64,000 nt of DNA from Hippopus hippopus (GCA_946811185.2 OX328105.1:41900845-41964844), one strand, 5' to 3'. Counted from the first letter of the stretch, positions 44,851 to 56,190 are shown. Notes: generated by a model from the letters alone, not told the origin. Numbers and translations: made by a program.

Positions 44851-45307
44851 ACCGGAAATGGGGATCGGTGACAATTTATTGAATTTCATTAAAGCATTAA
44901 CGATTGAACAGTTTGATTGTTATGAAGAGTTAAAACTGACATATTATCCACTGGCGCTTCCGCCCTCATGACATAACGTGACGAACGAAGGTCGAGACTA
45001 AATCGGTATATTGTTTATCCGCCATTTGCTGCGGCGTATTCAACGTGCCGATATTGCATAGATCGCATTAGGTTTATCAGAGCATTCTGTTGAAAAGCAG
45101 CCTATGTTCGAAGTGGAACTCGATCGAGGTCAACCACAGTTAGCGATTGGTTAGGAAGAGGTCGGACACACCGTTACATTTCGTCCTTAAAATACTCTTT
45201 GGGCGAAAAGTCTGGCGACACAGCAGGCTAGGGAAGAGTGAGAAGGTCGTCTTTTTGTTTGTTCTTTTTTTTTTAATCAAGAGCAGCATCCTGGTGGGCG
45301 AGCGTCG
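44851..45307. other. No feature seen
   Basis: Slightly more GC-rich than average, but no coding or repeat evidence. Confidence 0.35.
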
Positions 45308-45606
45308 TTTGTTTGTTTTGATTTCATCATCACCAACGACGGTCCATATGGACAACGTCCCAAGAAGGCTGTCGATCATTTCAAGTTGTGAGAGATAGTA
45401 CAAGATACAGGACGAAACCCATCTCAAGTAACGCTTGGTTTTTAACGGGCTCAGTCTATAGCACCATCCCAAGGAATCTAGGTCATATAATCTCACCCAA
45501 AGTACTTCGGTATATGTAATTCTAGTCGGCTAAACCCAGAAATCGAAGTATCACAAAATTACAAATCCTGTGCTCTGCCACTTGAGCTTATCTGGTTCAC
45601 TGGCGA
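45308..45606 (-). mobile_element. SINE S2 with tRNA-Thr-like head
   Basis: Minus strand: tRNA-like head (45531-45598) with A box AAGCTCAAGTGGCAGAGCA. Its GCTC/GAGC D-stem is intact. A CAGGA/TTTTG anticodon-like stem encloses loop TTTGTAA (anticodon TGT, Thr). The B box (CTTCGATTTC) is degraded. A ~230 bp body follows, ending at CAAAACAAACAAAC. The 118-codon minus ORF across the body is not considered a gene. Confidence 0.65.
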
Positions 45607-46289
45607 GCGTTGTCTCACTCACAGAACTTGCGGCCTAAATTTAGATATACACCTTACGATACCTGATGCAAAATTTTTATCAAAACCTTCCGCAAACTTA
45701 GTGGAAATCTTCTTTCAGATCACAAAAAAGTCGGTTTTCTTAAGTTGAGAGAAAAAGAGTCAAACAATGTGATACTGCAAATAAGGTTGTTTTTTCCCCC
45801 CAAAACCTCTAAACGCAAAGCCTTTTTCCTCAGGGTCGTTGAAGGGACCCAAATGTTTTCTTTTTTTTATGCTGTAAATCAAAATTTCTTGTAAATTACT
45901 AATAAATACAGTAATATATTTTTCTCTACAATCATATGAATTTTGTGGTTACATTCAATAAAAAAGTGCAATTTTGGTCGTTTAAATGACGAGATAGTCG
46001 TTTGTAATCGGTAACTCCGTCTATATTTATCACATCAGATATGACATCATCATACTGCTTACGTGTGTTATTGATCATGTGACATTCCCACAAACTCTGC
46101 GAAATTCTGGCATGAAATCAAAAACTACCTATAGATATGGGATCGTTCGGTACAGCCTATTAGTGCAAATTGATTAGTCTTTTCCAGAGGTCTAAAATAA
46201 AATTTTACTGCAAATATAAGATAGTTTTTTTCATAGATTGAAACAAAGTAGCACACTGTAGATCCATTCAAACAAATACAAATAAAGAA
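45607..46289. other. No gene seen
   Basis: Possible B end near 45815-45845 (AAGCCTTTTTCCTCAGGGTC, continuing as GTTGAA). Nothing else. Confidence 0.35.
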
Positions 46290-46461
46290 TTACCCCTTAA
46301 AAAACTTACTTGTTTCAAAGGCCTTGAAAATAGTATTTTTGAAAACATCATGAGAAAAAGAGCAAACGCTTGAAACCAGCATTTTCTGCTTTTCCAACAA
46401 TGTTTTCAAAAGGTATTCCTCGGGGTAGTGAAAAAATGGGATTGCTTGGTAAAGGATTAAC
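46290..46461. mobile_element. Family B MITE, copy B14 (partial)
   Basis: CTTGAAACCAGCATTTTCTG, continuing as CTTTTCCAACAATG, end GGGATTGCTTGGTAAAGGAT, continuing as TAAC. Confidence 0.75.
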
Positions 46462-46779
46462 AGTGTCAAGAGCTAATGTACCGGAAAATAAACAGGTGTC
46501 TTTGGAAGATTATGATTTCTTTTGAACTGTCAGCAGATGGTATAAGGGCTATCTTAAGGTTCTTTAGTTCTTTTGACTACTTTATTAAAATCATATAAAA
46601 GCCACCAAATCTTTCATCAACTTCCGGTTGTCACTTAATGACTCGTATCAGTTTTGAAATCTTTACCATATGAAAAAAAAAAGACTATTCTATATTGAAA
46701 GCGATCGCAGAGTAGATCTACAAAAAGAAATGTGGTTCATATAGGTTTTTTTTTTTCCTTCTTTTTGAAAATGAAAAAT

Positions 46780-46925
46780 GACAAATGTGGTGTGGCTCAA
46801 ATGCTGGCATTTTTCTCTTTATAGGAAAAAACAGCTCGTCAGAAAAGGCGAAAATGCTGTTTAAATTTTCTCACAATGTTCCATAAAAGCCTTCCTAACC
46901 AGGGTTCTTTACACTCGGGATTTAT
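46780..46925. mobile_element. Family B MITE, rearranged copy B15
   Basis: GTGGCTCAAATGCTGGCATT and AAGGCGAAAATGCTGTTTAA, continuing as ATTTTCTCACAATGTTCC, both carry core parts. Outer arm missing. Confidence 0.6.
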
Positions 46926-47089
46926 CTCGTCATTGATTAATGCAGTGTCCTTAATATATACATGTAGATCTAGTTACAAAAAGGAAACATGCGCAATTCG
47001 GTGTGCTGAGAAAACTGTTGTATATGTTATCAAGTTTGCTTATGGCACAAATTTTTATTGAAAGAGTCTAGATAAATGTTATCAAGGGA

Positions 47090-47405
47090 ACTTCTGGTGA
47101 GATTGATAACATTTTTATAGGCGAGTTTGAGATAATTTTATCCAAAAAGCCAGCAAATGTCAAATTCTTTTTATCACATAACGATATCATAGGAATTTTA
47201 GGACATACGAGTAATACGCAAAAAGTACTCACATACGTGGAAAATTCTGAAAGTAAAACCCGACTCGCTTTTCTGATAGAAGCATAAAGATTACGTCACA
47301 TATGACGTCACAGAATGCATATCTCAAACAAGTGAGAGATAAGATAATTGGTAATGGCTGTATAACATTGAAGTCAGATGAAGGTTATGTGATTAAAAGC
47401 AATCC
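47090..47405 (-). repeat. Dispersed repeat L, copy L6
   Basis: Inverted; contains ACGTCACATATGACGTCACA, AATGCATATCTCAAACAAGT and AATTGGTAATGGCTGTATAA as in L4. 3' half poorly preserved. Confidence 0.55.
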
Positions 47406-47463
47406 ATAAATGAATTCAAGACGTTCACTAATTTCGTTTTAGACGAGTTACAGACAGACAAGC

Positions 47464-47515
47464 AGACAGAAAGGTTGTACTGGAATGTGCAGTCTGATCA
47501 TTGTCTACACTGTCA
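47464..47515. mobile_element. Family A MITE, core fragment
   Basis: AATGTGCAGTCTGATCATTG, continuing as TCTACACTGTC: one stem half only. Confidence 0.55.
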
Positions 47516-47617
47516 AATAATTTGTACTATGTCACGATAAAAAAGATCATAAAACTGACACTTTTTTACCATCTGAAAATGTTTTCTTTATTTATAGCTA
47601 CTTCAAAAGATTACACC

Positions 47618-47849
47618 CTTTTCCAAACTATTCCGTGTTTTCACGAACCTAACCTGAAGCGTTTGAAGACATCGTTGGAAAAGGAGAAAATGCTGGTGAA
47701 AATGCTGGTGACTAGCATTTTCTCCTTTCCTACAACGTTTTCGTCCCTTTAAAAGACAAATTTCTTCATGTGAAGCGCACTTAATATGTCGTCTCCAAAC
47801 ACTTGCAATTTAGATAGATCTAAAGTTTTATCGTCTGGTAAAGAGTTGA
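47618..47849. mobile_element. Family B MITE, copy B16
   Basis: GAAAAGGAGAAAATGCTGGT with an extra GAAAATGCTGGT duplicated next to it, then GACTAGCATTTTCTCCTTTC. Tail ends TATCGTCTGGTAAAGAGTTG. Confidence 0.85.
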
Positions 47850-47889
47850 GATGCCAAACTGATCATCAGAGCTCTAAACAAAGCCTGAG

Positions 47890-48000
47890 TTGTTTCAGCA
47901 GAAACTGTAGATCAAGATCAAACTGACTTGCGTAGATAGTCATATAAACACCAGGCTGTACAGAACGTAGAGATTGATCTCTGGTCCACACCGTGTTCTT
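47890..48000. mobile_element. Family A MITE, diverged copy
   Basis: ACTGTAGATCAAGATCAAAC and CAGGCTGTACAGAACGTAGA with GATCTCTGGTCCACACCGTG. Confidence 0.45.
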
Positions 48001-48099
48001 TTTGTGACATATTCTTTGAAAAACACCCTTAGAATTACAATGTTTGGGCCTGCTCTCTTAATTTACGAAGACAAGTTAATTTTTTTCGGGGTTTGTAAC

Positions 48100-48325
48100 T
48101 CTGAACCGGACACCAAAATTCTAGACTCGGCTAATTTGTAAGAGTTTGCAGACAAAGCAACGAAGCGCGACTCAAATGATATGATTTATCTTTTTGAAAG
48201 ATAGATAGCATCGTTAGAAAAACAGAAAATGCTTTTTACCAACATTTTTCCTTTCCAACGATGTTTTCAAGAGCTTTGTTCTTAATGGTTTTTAAGACAC
48301 GCAATTGTTTGGTAAATGATTAAGG
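48100..48325. mobile_element. Family B MITE, copy B17
   Basis: ACCAAAATTCTAGACTCGGC and GCAGACAAAGCAACGAAGCG tail, core AGAAAATGCTTTTTACCAAC, continuing as ATTTTTCC, end CAATTGTTTGGTAAATGATT. Confidence 0.75.
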
Positions 48326-48391
48326 TGAAACATAATGTAGATATGTAAAAAGAAAAAAAAAAAAAAAACGTATAAAGCGTCAGAACATGAC

Positions 48392-48410
48392 GAGAGAGAG
48401 AGAGAGAGAG
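48392..48410. repeat. (GA)n microsatellite
   Basis: About nine GA units. Confidence 0.95.
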
Positions 48411-48572
48411 GGTGTATGAATAAAGCGGATCCATAAGACGAGATAAAAAGATAAAATTGTACGTAGAAGTTGACCCAAATACCGTTTAAGATAGAACTTT
48501 TGAAATTTCCAGAAAGTTATCGGTTCAAAAAGATGAAACGTACATTTTTCGTTGGTCTGGTTCGTATTACTT

Positions 48573-48705
48573 TTTTGTCATCATCATCATCGTTCTTCAC
48601 TTTAATCATCATCATCTTCGTTTTCATCATCCATCTCCATCTCATCATCATCATTAGCAGCATTATCAGGATCATAATTATCGTCGTCGTCATCATTATA
48701 ATAAG
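48573..48705. repeat. Imperfect (ATC)n microsatellite
   Basis: ATC/TCATCATC blocks interrupted by point changes. The 81-codon ORF over it (L/I/S-rich) is an artefact. Confidence 0.8.
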
Positions 48706-49271
48706 TGGTCGTTAATCTAGTCTTACAGAAAAACTTTTGATCGTGGAATACTTATCCTTCTTGGAACAGGTTAGAGTGCCTCTGCTGACTATGTAATACA
48801 GGATCAGTCAGCTCAAAAAGTGCCGTCTAATTTTGGACCTTCACTGTTCGATGCTTTGTAAAATATTCTGGCAAATCAAATTTTGATTAGCCACTTGCAG
48901 GTCTTTCTTATTGACTTGAAAGACCGTTTCAACACTTTAAGGGTAAATAGGGCTGATTTTATGGGTCTCATAGATTTCAATAACATTTTGTTCACGAGCG
49001 TCACAAGTCTACCTACAATTCGGTTTGATTTATCGTTTTGCGCAGCTGTTTTATAATGATTTCTTTATGAAAGATGACAAGTTGATTGATCATTACAGAA
49101 GCTCTATAATAAAGTCACACTATACTCCTTAGCGAAGATAAATACTGTGTTTACCAAACGACAAAATGCTTTATATCTCCAAACAGAAAGAATTCGCACA
49201 CGAAAAATTAGACATTAATTCCAACTTCATAGAAATGCTTACCAATATACATGCACAATACTGTTTTGCAG
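48706..49271. other. Upstream of BRICHOS-like exon; no promoter recognised
   Basis: Contains a family A fragment (48805-48850). The exon with the initiator Met of gene 1 must lie here or further upstream, but I could not identify it. Confidence 0.4.
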
Positions 49272-49370
49272 TTGGCTGCTGTGGTGTTCGTGCTTGACTC
49301 CGCCCCTTCTCATAGCGGACATAATACAATGGAGCATGATACGGTCAACTTTTATTACGAACCCGCCGGT
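49272..49370 (+). CDS. BRICHOS-like secreted protein gene 1, exon A
   Basis: Thirty-three codons between a CTGTTTTGCAG acceptor and a GTAAGT donor, phase 0 at both ends. The start LAAVVFVLDSAPSHS reads like the hydrophobic part and cleavage region of a signal peptide (or a membrane anchor). The end TVNFYYEPAG looks like the first BRICHOS beta strand. Exon A of gene 2 (60198) aligns along its length and has an in-frame TAG just before its own acceptor. A spliced upstream exon is therefore required there and likely here. An unspliced start at ATG 49251 (MHNTVLQ) is the alternative. BRICHOS proteins are secreted or type II membrane proteins whose domain chaperones an aggregation-prone segment. 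The assignment rests on pattern, not a search. Confidence 0.7.
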
Positions 49371-49409
49371 GTAAGTAATGGCATTGTTGTTTTTATCATC
49401 TTTGGGCAA

Positions 49410-49495
49410 AATAGGTCAATGTTTCGGACAAGGTTGACAAGATCAGACTGCACAGAACTTGCTGTGTAATCATCGATCAACACTGTCCGACACCA
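49410..49495. mobile_element. Family A MITE, copy A21
   Basis: TCGGACAAGGTTGACAAGAT, continuing as CAGACTGCAC, pairs with GTGTAATCATCGATCAACAC, continuing as TGTCCG; 40 bp after the exon A donor. Confidence 0.65.
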
Positions 49496-49534
49496 TAAAT
49501 GATCTTCTCGCCAAAACAGCCGTAGATTGCTATA

Positions 49535-49737
49535 TTTTGATCTTTCAGTGTATGATATTTGAACTTATAAACTAGAATATTTGGACCTTCCAACAAGCAT
49601 TAACTGAATATTCGAATTAACGATGTTTGGATCTTCCTATCAGCAATATTTGGATTTGCAATGGGCGATATTTAGATCTTTCACCTACTGATGTTTCAAC
49701 ATATCTGGATCCTCTTATCAGCGGTATTTGGATCTTC
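49535..49737. repeat. Minisatellite H, left block
   Basis: Degenerate ~22-23 bp units around GATATTTGGATCTTCCAATT, continuing as TGC. Continues at 53544 beyond the LINE. Confidence 0.8.
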
Positions 49738-49817
49738 AAACCAGCAACCGTTGCAAAGAGAATGTAGAATTTTCCAGGCTGATGTTACACTGTACTTTTT
49801 CTTGTTTGTTACCTATG

Positions 49818-52800
49818 TCTGTCGTGATTCTACTTTTGATATTAAAATCAGGCGATGTCCATCCGAATCCTGGTCCACCACCTAGCGAGAGTTCAGACAG
49901 TTGGTCCAGTTCATTTCATCTGTATAATTTTCTCAACCTTCCTAATCACCTCTCAGCTATCCATTACAATGTCAAAACTATAGCGAACAAGCTTGATACT
50001 TTGATTGCTGAGTTCTCATATTTTGATATTGTGTCTTTTTCCGAGACTTGGTTGCATGATGAAGTTTCCTTCTTTCCATCCACCCGAACGGAAAGATCGA
50101 GCTGATAATAGGTACGGGGGAGTTATTCTATATGTTAAGAATAATTTGTCTTACATCCGAAGACACGATCTCGAGCTCAATCACCTTGAATGCATTTGGG
50201 TTCAGATTTAGTCTAGTAATAAAAGGAATATCCTGTACGGAGTATTCTATAGACCACCAAACTCTGATTCAGTTTATACCTCACAAATAGAAGATTCTAT
50301 TGGTCTTGCTATTGATTCAAATATCTCTGATATTATTACAGGAGACTTTAATTCAAACATAATGAATCAAATCCAACTTCGTAAAGTGGAGGCCCTCTGT
50401 AACCAATTTAATATGACTCAATGTATAGACGAACCAACACATTTCACTGAAAATTCTCACTCTACAATTGATCTTCTTTTTGTTACCAATAAAGACTCAA
50501 TACTAACAACGGGCGTTGGCGAACCTTGTCTGGATCTTACAATGCGGTATTACTGTCCTGTCTTTGGTGTCTTTAATTTTCTAAAACCCAAGGTTAAGAA
50601 TATAAAGCGAACAATTTGGAAATATGACCAAGGTAATTATAATCAGCGTAGACATAACCTCGCAATTTTTGATTGGAGCACTATACACAATACTAATATT
50701 GACATTTATGCTGATAGTTTAGCGGATGTCATTACTGAAAACGCATGTAAGTTCATTCCCAGCAAAAACGTTAATGTCAATCCCAAAGAACCTCCGTGGT
50801 TGACCTGTGAGATTAAAAAGAAAATACGTCGCCGTAAAAGATTATATAGAAAAGCAAAGAAGTAAAACGATGTCAGTCACTGGTCAAATTTTAGGTCGGC
50901 TAGAAATGAAGTAATTGCATTGATCCGACAAAGTAAAGTACAATATTTCGAGCGGTTGTCTTCACAATTAAAATCTGGAACTCTGTCATCGCGTGGTTGG
51001 TGGGAAAACACTAAAATCGCTGATGTGTTCTCATTCTTCAACATCTATCCCTCCTTTGTATGATACTTCCAACTACTCTATGATTATCGAAGAAGACGAG
51101 AAAGCAAATTTACTCAATTCTTACTTTGCCAACCAGTCATGCATAGATGATTCCTTAAGTTTTATTCCAGATGAAAATCAGGAATTTATAAACAATTCTT
51201 TAGATTCTATTAATGTCACGCCGTCTGAAGTACTAGATGTTATCAAAACACTTAAGCTTGGTAAGGCATCAGGACCTGACGGCATAAATAATAGGATTCT
51301 TATCGAAGCTGCTGGTCAGCTAGCACCTCACCTGTGTGATCTGTTTAATCAATCTTTGAATACCAGTTCTGTTCCATCATCATGGAAAATATCCAATGTG
51401 TGCCCAATATTTAAATCTGGTGATGCATCTCTTCCTTCCAACTATAGGCCTGTTTCATTGTTAAGTAATATTGAAAAGGTTTTTGAAAGAATTATATTCA
51501 AACATGTTTATAACTATCTAAAGGACATCGATTTCTTTACACCTTGGCAATCTGGTTTCATGCCAGGTGACTCAACCGTTAACCAAGTAGCTTGTCTCTA
51601 TAATCACATTTGTAAAGTTTTGGATGATGGTTTGGAATTCAGAGTTTTATTTTTCGATATAAGTAAAGCATTTGACAAAGTTTGGCATGAAGGTTTACTC
51701 TTTAAGCTAAAGAGAGCAGGGATTCGTGGAAAGTTATTATCTTGGTTTTCCAATTACGTTTCTAATCGTTTTCAAAGGGTTATTTTGCCTGGCGGTGTTT
51801 CAACTTTAAGTCGTGTACAAGCCGGTGTCCCTCAAGGTTCTATACTCGGACCTCTCTTATTCTTAGATTACATCAATGATATAGTAGATGACATTCAGGC
51901 TAATATTAACCTGTTTGCAGACGATACCAGCTTATCAATGGTTGTAGGTGATCCAGATGAAGTAGGAAGAGTTTTACAATCAGACATCGACAAAATTAAT
52001 CAATGGGCTCAGAAGTGGTTGGTCAAGTTTAATCCATCTAAGTCTGAATCTTTAGTAATTTCTCGTAAACGTTCCAAGCCTAATCACCCAGGTCTGTTTA
52101 TGTCAAATATAGAAATACCGCCTGTTACCAGTCATAAACATTTGGGATTCTTTCTCTCCAATGATGGTTCTTGGGACATTCATGTTAGTAAATCTATTGA
52201 AAAAGCCTGGAAAAGGATTGGAATCATGCGGCATCTAAAAACGCGTCTCGATCGTCTTTCTCTTCAAATTATTTACTTTGCATTTATCAGGCCTATCCTT
52301 GAATATGGTGATGTTGTATGGGACAATTTTTCTCAGGGCCTGAAAGATCAACTGGATAAAGTTCAAAATGAAGCGGCTCGCATAGTAACAGGCTGCACCA
52401 AACTAGTTGCTATCCGTGATTTATACCAAGAAACTGGATGGGAAACTTTAAGCCAAAGGAGGCGAAAACACAAACTGATTCTTTTTTATAAAATGTTCAA
52501 CGGACTGTCTCCTTACTATCTAAATGTTCTTGTTCCTCAAACAATTGGGGAATCATCATCTTACAATCTTCGAAGACCAAATAACTTGCGAACCATTACT
52601 TGCAGAACCACTTTGTACAAAAATTCATTCTTGCCATCAGTGATCAATGATTGGAACTGTTTATCAGATGAAACGAAAAATGCTGGAACGTTGTCTGCTT
52701 TTAAATATCGCTTAAACTTGGATAAACCGAGCCCAAACAAGCTTTATTTCTTTGGAGATAGAAAAACGCAGATCATACATGCTAGGTTACGTAATAAGTG

Positions 52801-53068
52801 TAGTTGCCTTAATGAGCATTTGTATTTGAAAAATATAGTCCAGTCGCCCCTTTGTAGATGCGGCTCTGTTGAATCAACACATCGTTACTTCTTTGAATGC
52901 CCATTTTACCTAGAATTAAGAATTAGTTTAAATGATGATATAAGTACAATCACAAGAATTACTCTTCAAGTCATTTTATATGGTGATGAAGATCTCAATC
53001 AACCTGATAATGAAAAAATATTCGCCGCAGTTCATACTTATATTAGTCAAAGCAGAAGATTTACTTAG
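49818..53068 (+). pseudogene. LINE ORF2 (2A + endonuclease + RT), disabled
   Basis: Likely start ATG 49818 (MSVVILLLILKSGDVHPNPG then P). Endonuclease signatures follow: SETWL (~50038), YRPP, GDFN (50341-50352) and HSTIDLLF. The frame shifts near 50075, meets TAG at 50209-50211 and TAA at 50863-50865, then shifts again near 51000 (WWEN versus the expected W-W-K-T-L-K-S-L reading). The last 691-codon frame (50993-53068) holds an apparently complete RT. In residues of that frame: RPVSLLS at 152-158, FFDISKAFDKVW from 220 with the first catalytic Asp 222, AGVPQGS at 277-283, and FADD at 308-311. A C-x-C-G-x7-H cluster near the end (SPLCRCGSVESTHRYFFECP) is typical of CR1-like C termini. The RT reading frame is open, but the whole polyprotein cannot be made. 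Confidence 0.85.
49851..49877 (+). other. 2A-like ribosome-skipping motif
   Basis: Encodes GDVHPNPGP right after the hydrophobic MSVVILLLILKS. The family consensus is D-V/I-E-x-N-P-G-P; here His stands at the Glu position. 2A-like peptides are known at the N terminus of some CR1-type retrotransposon proteins, where the ribosome skips the Gly-Pro bond. Activity of the His variant is inference. Confidence 0.75.
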
Positions 53069-53543
53069 AATAATTATGGCTTTTTTTTTTTATTTGGATG
53101 TGAACATCCTGCCTCCAAAACTCAGTCTAAATGCTTATATCTAAAAAAGTAACTGCATGTTCTTTTATTGATAGCATCCAATATCTACTGATCTGTGATG
53201 GTCATGGAGGAAGACAATAGCTTGTGAAAATTACCTCCAGTTTTGTTCCCCCAGTTAAACACTCCACAGCAATCTGCTTATTTTCCTGTTCTATTTTATT
53301 CCCACGGTTTTCTCTCAATAGCTATCAAAATACCGTTATTATTATTATTTTTTTTTTTTTTCTATGTTATACATTATTATCAACCTGTAACTCTGTACCT
53401 GGAATTTTTGAGAAGAAGCATATAAGCTTTGCTTTCGTTCTGATCCATTTCGTCAGTTATTTTTTGTTATTCTATTGAATTGTCTTTAAATGTTTGTAAT
53501 TAATTGATGAATCAAATATGTTTAAAAAACTAAAAACCAGCAA

Positions 53544-55430
53544 TAATTAGATTATCCAAAAAGCGACCTATAGATCTTCCAGTTTCCGATATTAGGGGTC
53601 TTCCGATTTCGGATACTTCGATCTTTCACTGTGCAATACTCCACTCTTCCAATTTGCGAAATTTTGATTTTTCCAATTTCCGATATTCTGTCTTGTGAAC
53701 TGCGATATATTGATCTTCCAATTTGCGAAATTTGCTCTTTCTATCAGCGATATTTGAATCTTCCAACTTTTGATATATGGACCTCTCAAATAGCGATATT
53801 TTGATCCTCTATTTTTCAAAATTTGGATCTTTTTATTCGCAATTTTTGAATACTTGATAACTTGATCTTTCATTTTGGGACAATTAGACGGTCAAATTTG
53901 CGAATTTTCTATCTTCTACTTAGCTATATTTAGGTCCATTTATTTGCGACATTTGGGTCGCCTTAGTTGCGTTTTCTGAATATTCCAAAAAGCGATATTT
54001 CAAACTTGCGACATTTTGATCTTTCAACTCACGGTATTTTGATCGTCCAATCTGCAGTATCTTGAATCTTCGAACTTGTGACATTCTGAGCTTCAAATTT
54101 GTAGTAACGTTATTCGAGTTTTCTGATTTACGAAATTCGGATCTTCCTACTTTCGGGATTCAGATCCTACCTGCGGATATCGGATCCTTCTGCAAAATTT
54201 TAGAATATTTCTATGGGTGATACTTTGACTTATGATTTGCGATATTTTGATCTGCCGATTTGCGACGTCTAGACCTTCAAGGTTGGAATATTTGGATCTT
54301 CCAACTTGCAATATTGCTATCTTCCAACTTGTGATATTTGTATCTTCAAATTTGCGCCATTTAGAATAGATCTTCCGATTCTTTAAATCTTCCAATATAA
54401 ATCTTCCAACTTCAGATATTTGTATCTGCAAATTTACTCTATTTATATTCTCTACTTTGCGATATTCTGATCTTCTAAATTAACTATACTTTGATAATTT
54501 TCCACATAATTTTTCAATATCTTCCGATTTCGGATATCCGGATATTTGGATCTGCTAATTAGCGATACTTCTATCTCCCATTTCGCGATAGTTAGATCCA
54601 TCCAACTCACTACACTTTGATAATTTGCCAACTTATTTTTAATTTGATATTCCGATTTGCAATGACCAGATCTTCCGATTTCCGATATTCGGATATTTGG
54701 ATCTGTTGATTTGCGAGTTTGTATCTCCCAATTCGCGATATTCAGATTTCATATTTTACGTTTTTTTTTTTTTTTTTTTTCTTTTATCTGCCATGAAGCG
54801 ATATTTAGATCTCCCAATTTGTGATATTCAGATCTTCAAATATGCGATCTTTTGAAATTTTTCTGATGGCGATATTTTGATCTTCTAACTTGCAATATTC
54901 GGATTTGTCCATCTGCGATATTTGGATTGTCTAATTTTAAATAACTAAATCTTCAAATAAGTTTTGTTTGGATCTTCTGGTTTTGTCTTATTTTCATCTT
55001 CCATCAGTGATGTTTTGATTTTCAGAGCAATTTAGAAATTCCAATTAGTGGTATTTAGGTCATCAAGTTAACAATTATTTGGATCCTCGAATTAGTGATA
55101 TTTAAATATTTCAGTTAGCGATATTTGGACCGTCCAATTTGTAATGTATGAATCCTTTAATTTCCATTTCTGAATCTACCAATGTGGGATAGTTGGTTCT
55201 TCCAAACAGTGGTATTAAATTTACCAGCTATTATTATTTTGACCTTTCACTTAGTGGTATTTAGATCTTCCAGTTTGCGAAATTTGGTTCTTCCAATTTT
55301 CGATGCTAAGATCTTCCAACATTTTGATTGTCTAATTCGCTATACATTGTGTTTCGATTGTCCATTTTTCTTTCCCTTATTATTTTTCGACCGTTCATTT
55401 GCGATATCGAGCTATCCATCCAATTGAAAG
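53544..55430. repeat. Minisatellite H, right block
   Basis: About 1.9 kb of degenerate units: GATATTTGGATCTTCCAATT, continuing as TGC, with many point changes and small indels. It contains a T-run at 54762-54782. Overlapping ORFs (such as 53592-53873 minus) are artefacts of the repeat. Confidence 0.9.
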
Positions 55431-55566
55431 GGACCTTCTCAATTCATTTACATGTCTAAAGGTTAAAGATTGGCCATAAATAACAGACATTGTCGAAAAC
55501 GACTGAAGTAGTTTATGGGAGAAATTTTCAATCACCATTTGAAAGAATCATGTTATTCCGGTATTG

Positions 55567-55794
55567 AACTCTTTAACAAAGGACAAACTGTTGGGCTTGT
55601 CTAAGTCAAAAGCATTTGCAGATGGTAAATCAGATTGGTATTTAATGGTATGATTCGTCTTTTGTAAAGTGTAAAACGTTGTGGGAAAGGGACATAAAAC
55701 TGGTTACCAGCATTCTCCCCATTTCCCATAATGTTTTCAAAAGCTTTCCCTCCCAGGGTCGCAAGAGCATGCGATTGTACAGTAGAGGGTTAAA
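55567..55794. mobile_element. Family B MITE, copy B18
   Basis: GGCTTGTCTAAGTCAAAAGC, TTGCAGATGGTAAATCAG, core AAACTGGTTACCAGCATTCT, end GTACAGTAGAGGGTTAA. Confidence 0.8.
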
Positions 55795-55999
55795 TGGTTG
55801 TTCTGCTGCGATGAAGCGTGTCTATCATGGCAACTGACACTAGATAACCACATGACAAGACTTTTAATGATACTTATTACATTTTGAAACAGACTGATGG
55901 TATCCAATTTAGATGCAAGAGTTATCTTCCTGATCAGAGTTACTTTTTGCCAACAGTTTATGAATAACCTGCTAACTAATGAAGATTTTTAAGTTGTTT

Positions 56000-56190
56000 T
56001 TAATTCCTTACCAAACTACAAGATTTTGGACCCTTTTCGAAAGAAATGGCGAATAAATTGTTGCTGAATAGAGTGGATTTCCTGGTTGCAGGCATTACCC
56101 CCATTTTTTTCCATCTGTATTTCAAACTTTTCTCCCCAATTGTTGCAAATTCAGGACTGTTTGGTAAAAGGTTGAATCATTATGTATTTG
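56000..56190. mobile_element. Family B MITE, eroded copy B19
   Basis: TTCCTTACCAAACTACAAGA, continuing as TTTTGGACCC, core GGTTGCAGGCATTACCCCCA, end GACTGTTTGGTAAAAGGTTG. Confidence 0.5.

Larger units (their letters stand above)
49748..53533 (+). mobile_element. CR1-like LINE retrotransposon with target-site duplication
   Basis: About 3.8 kb of non-LTR retrotransposon inserted in minisatellite H. AAACCAGCAA directly before (49738-49747) and after (53534-53543) is a 10 bp target-site duplication. Layout: short 5' region, a 2A-like motif, AP-type endonuclease, reverse transcriptase, a C-terminal Cys/His cluster, and a ~465 bp 3' UTR without a long poly(A). No ORF1 is visible, so the copy is 5'-truncated or the family lacks it. 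The CR1/Jockey-group assignment comes from the RT motifs and 2A placement. Confidence 0.85.

Noticed and set aside
45140..45496. 118-codon minus-strand ORF
   Set aside because: Covers the body of the S2 SINE. The reading frame is incidental.
48470..48715. 81-codon hydrophobic ORF
   Set aside because: Encoded by an imperfect ATC microsatellite.
49535..55430. CRISPR-like array
   Set aside because: Units are contiguous and degenerate without spacers, and the context is eukaryotic.
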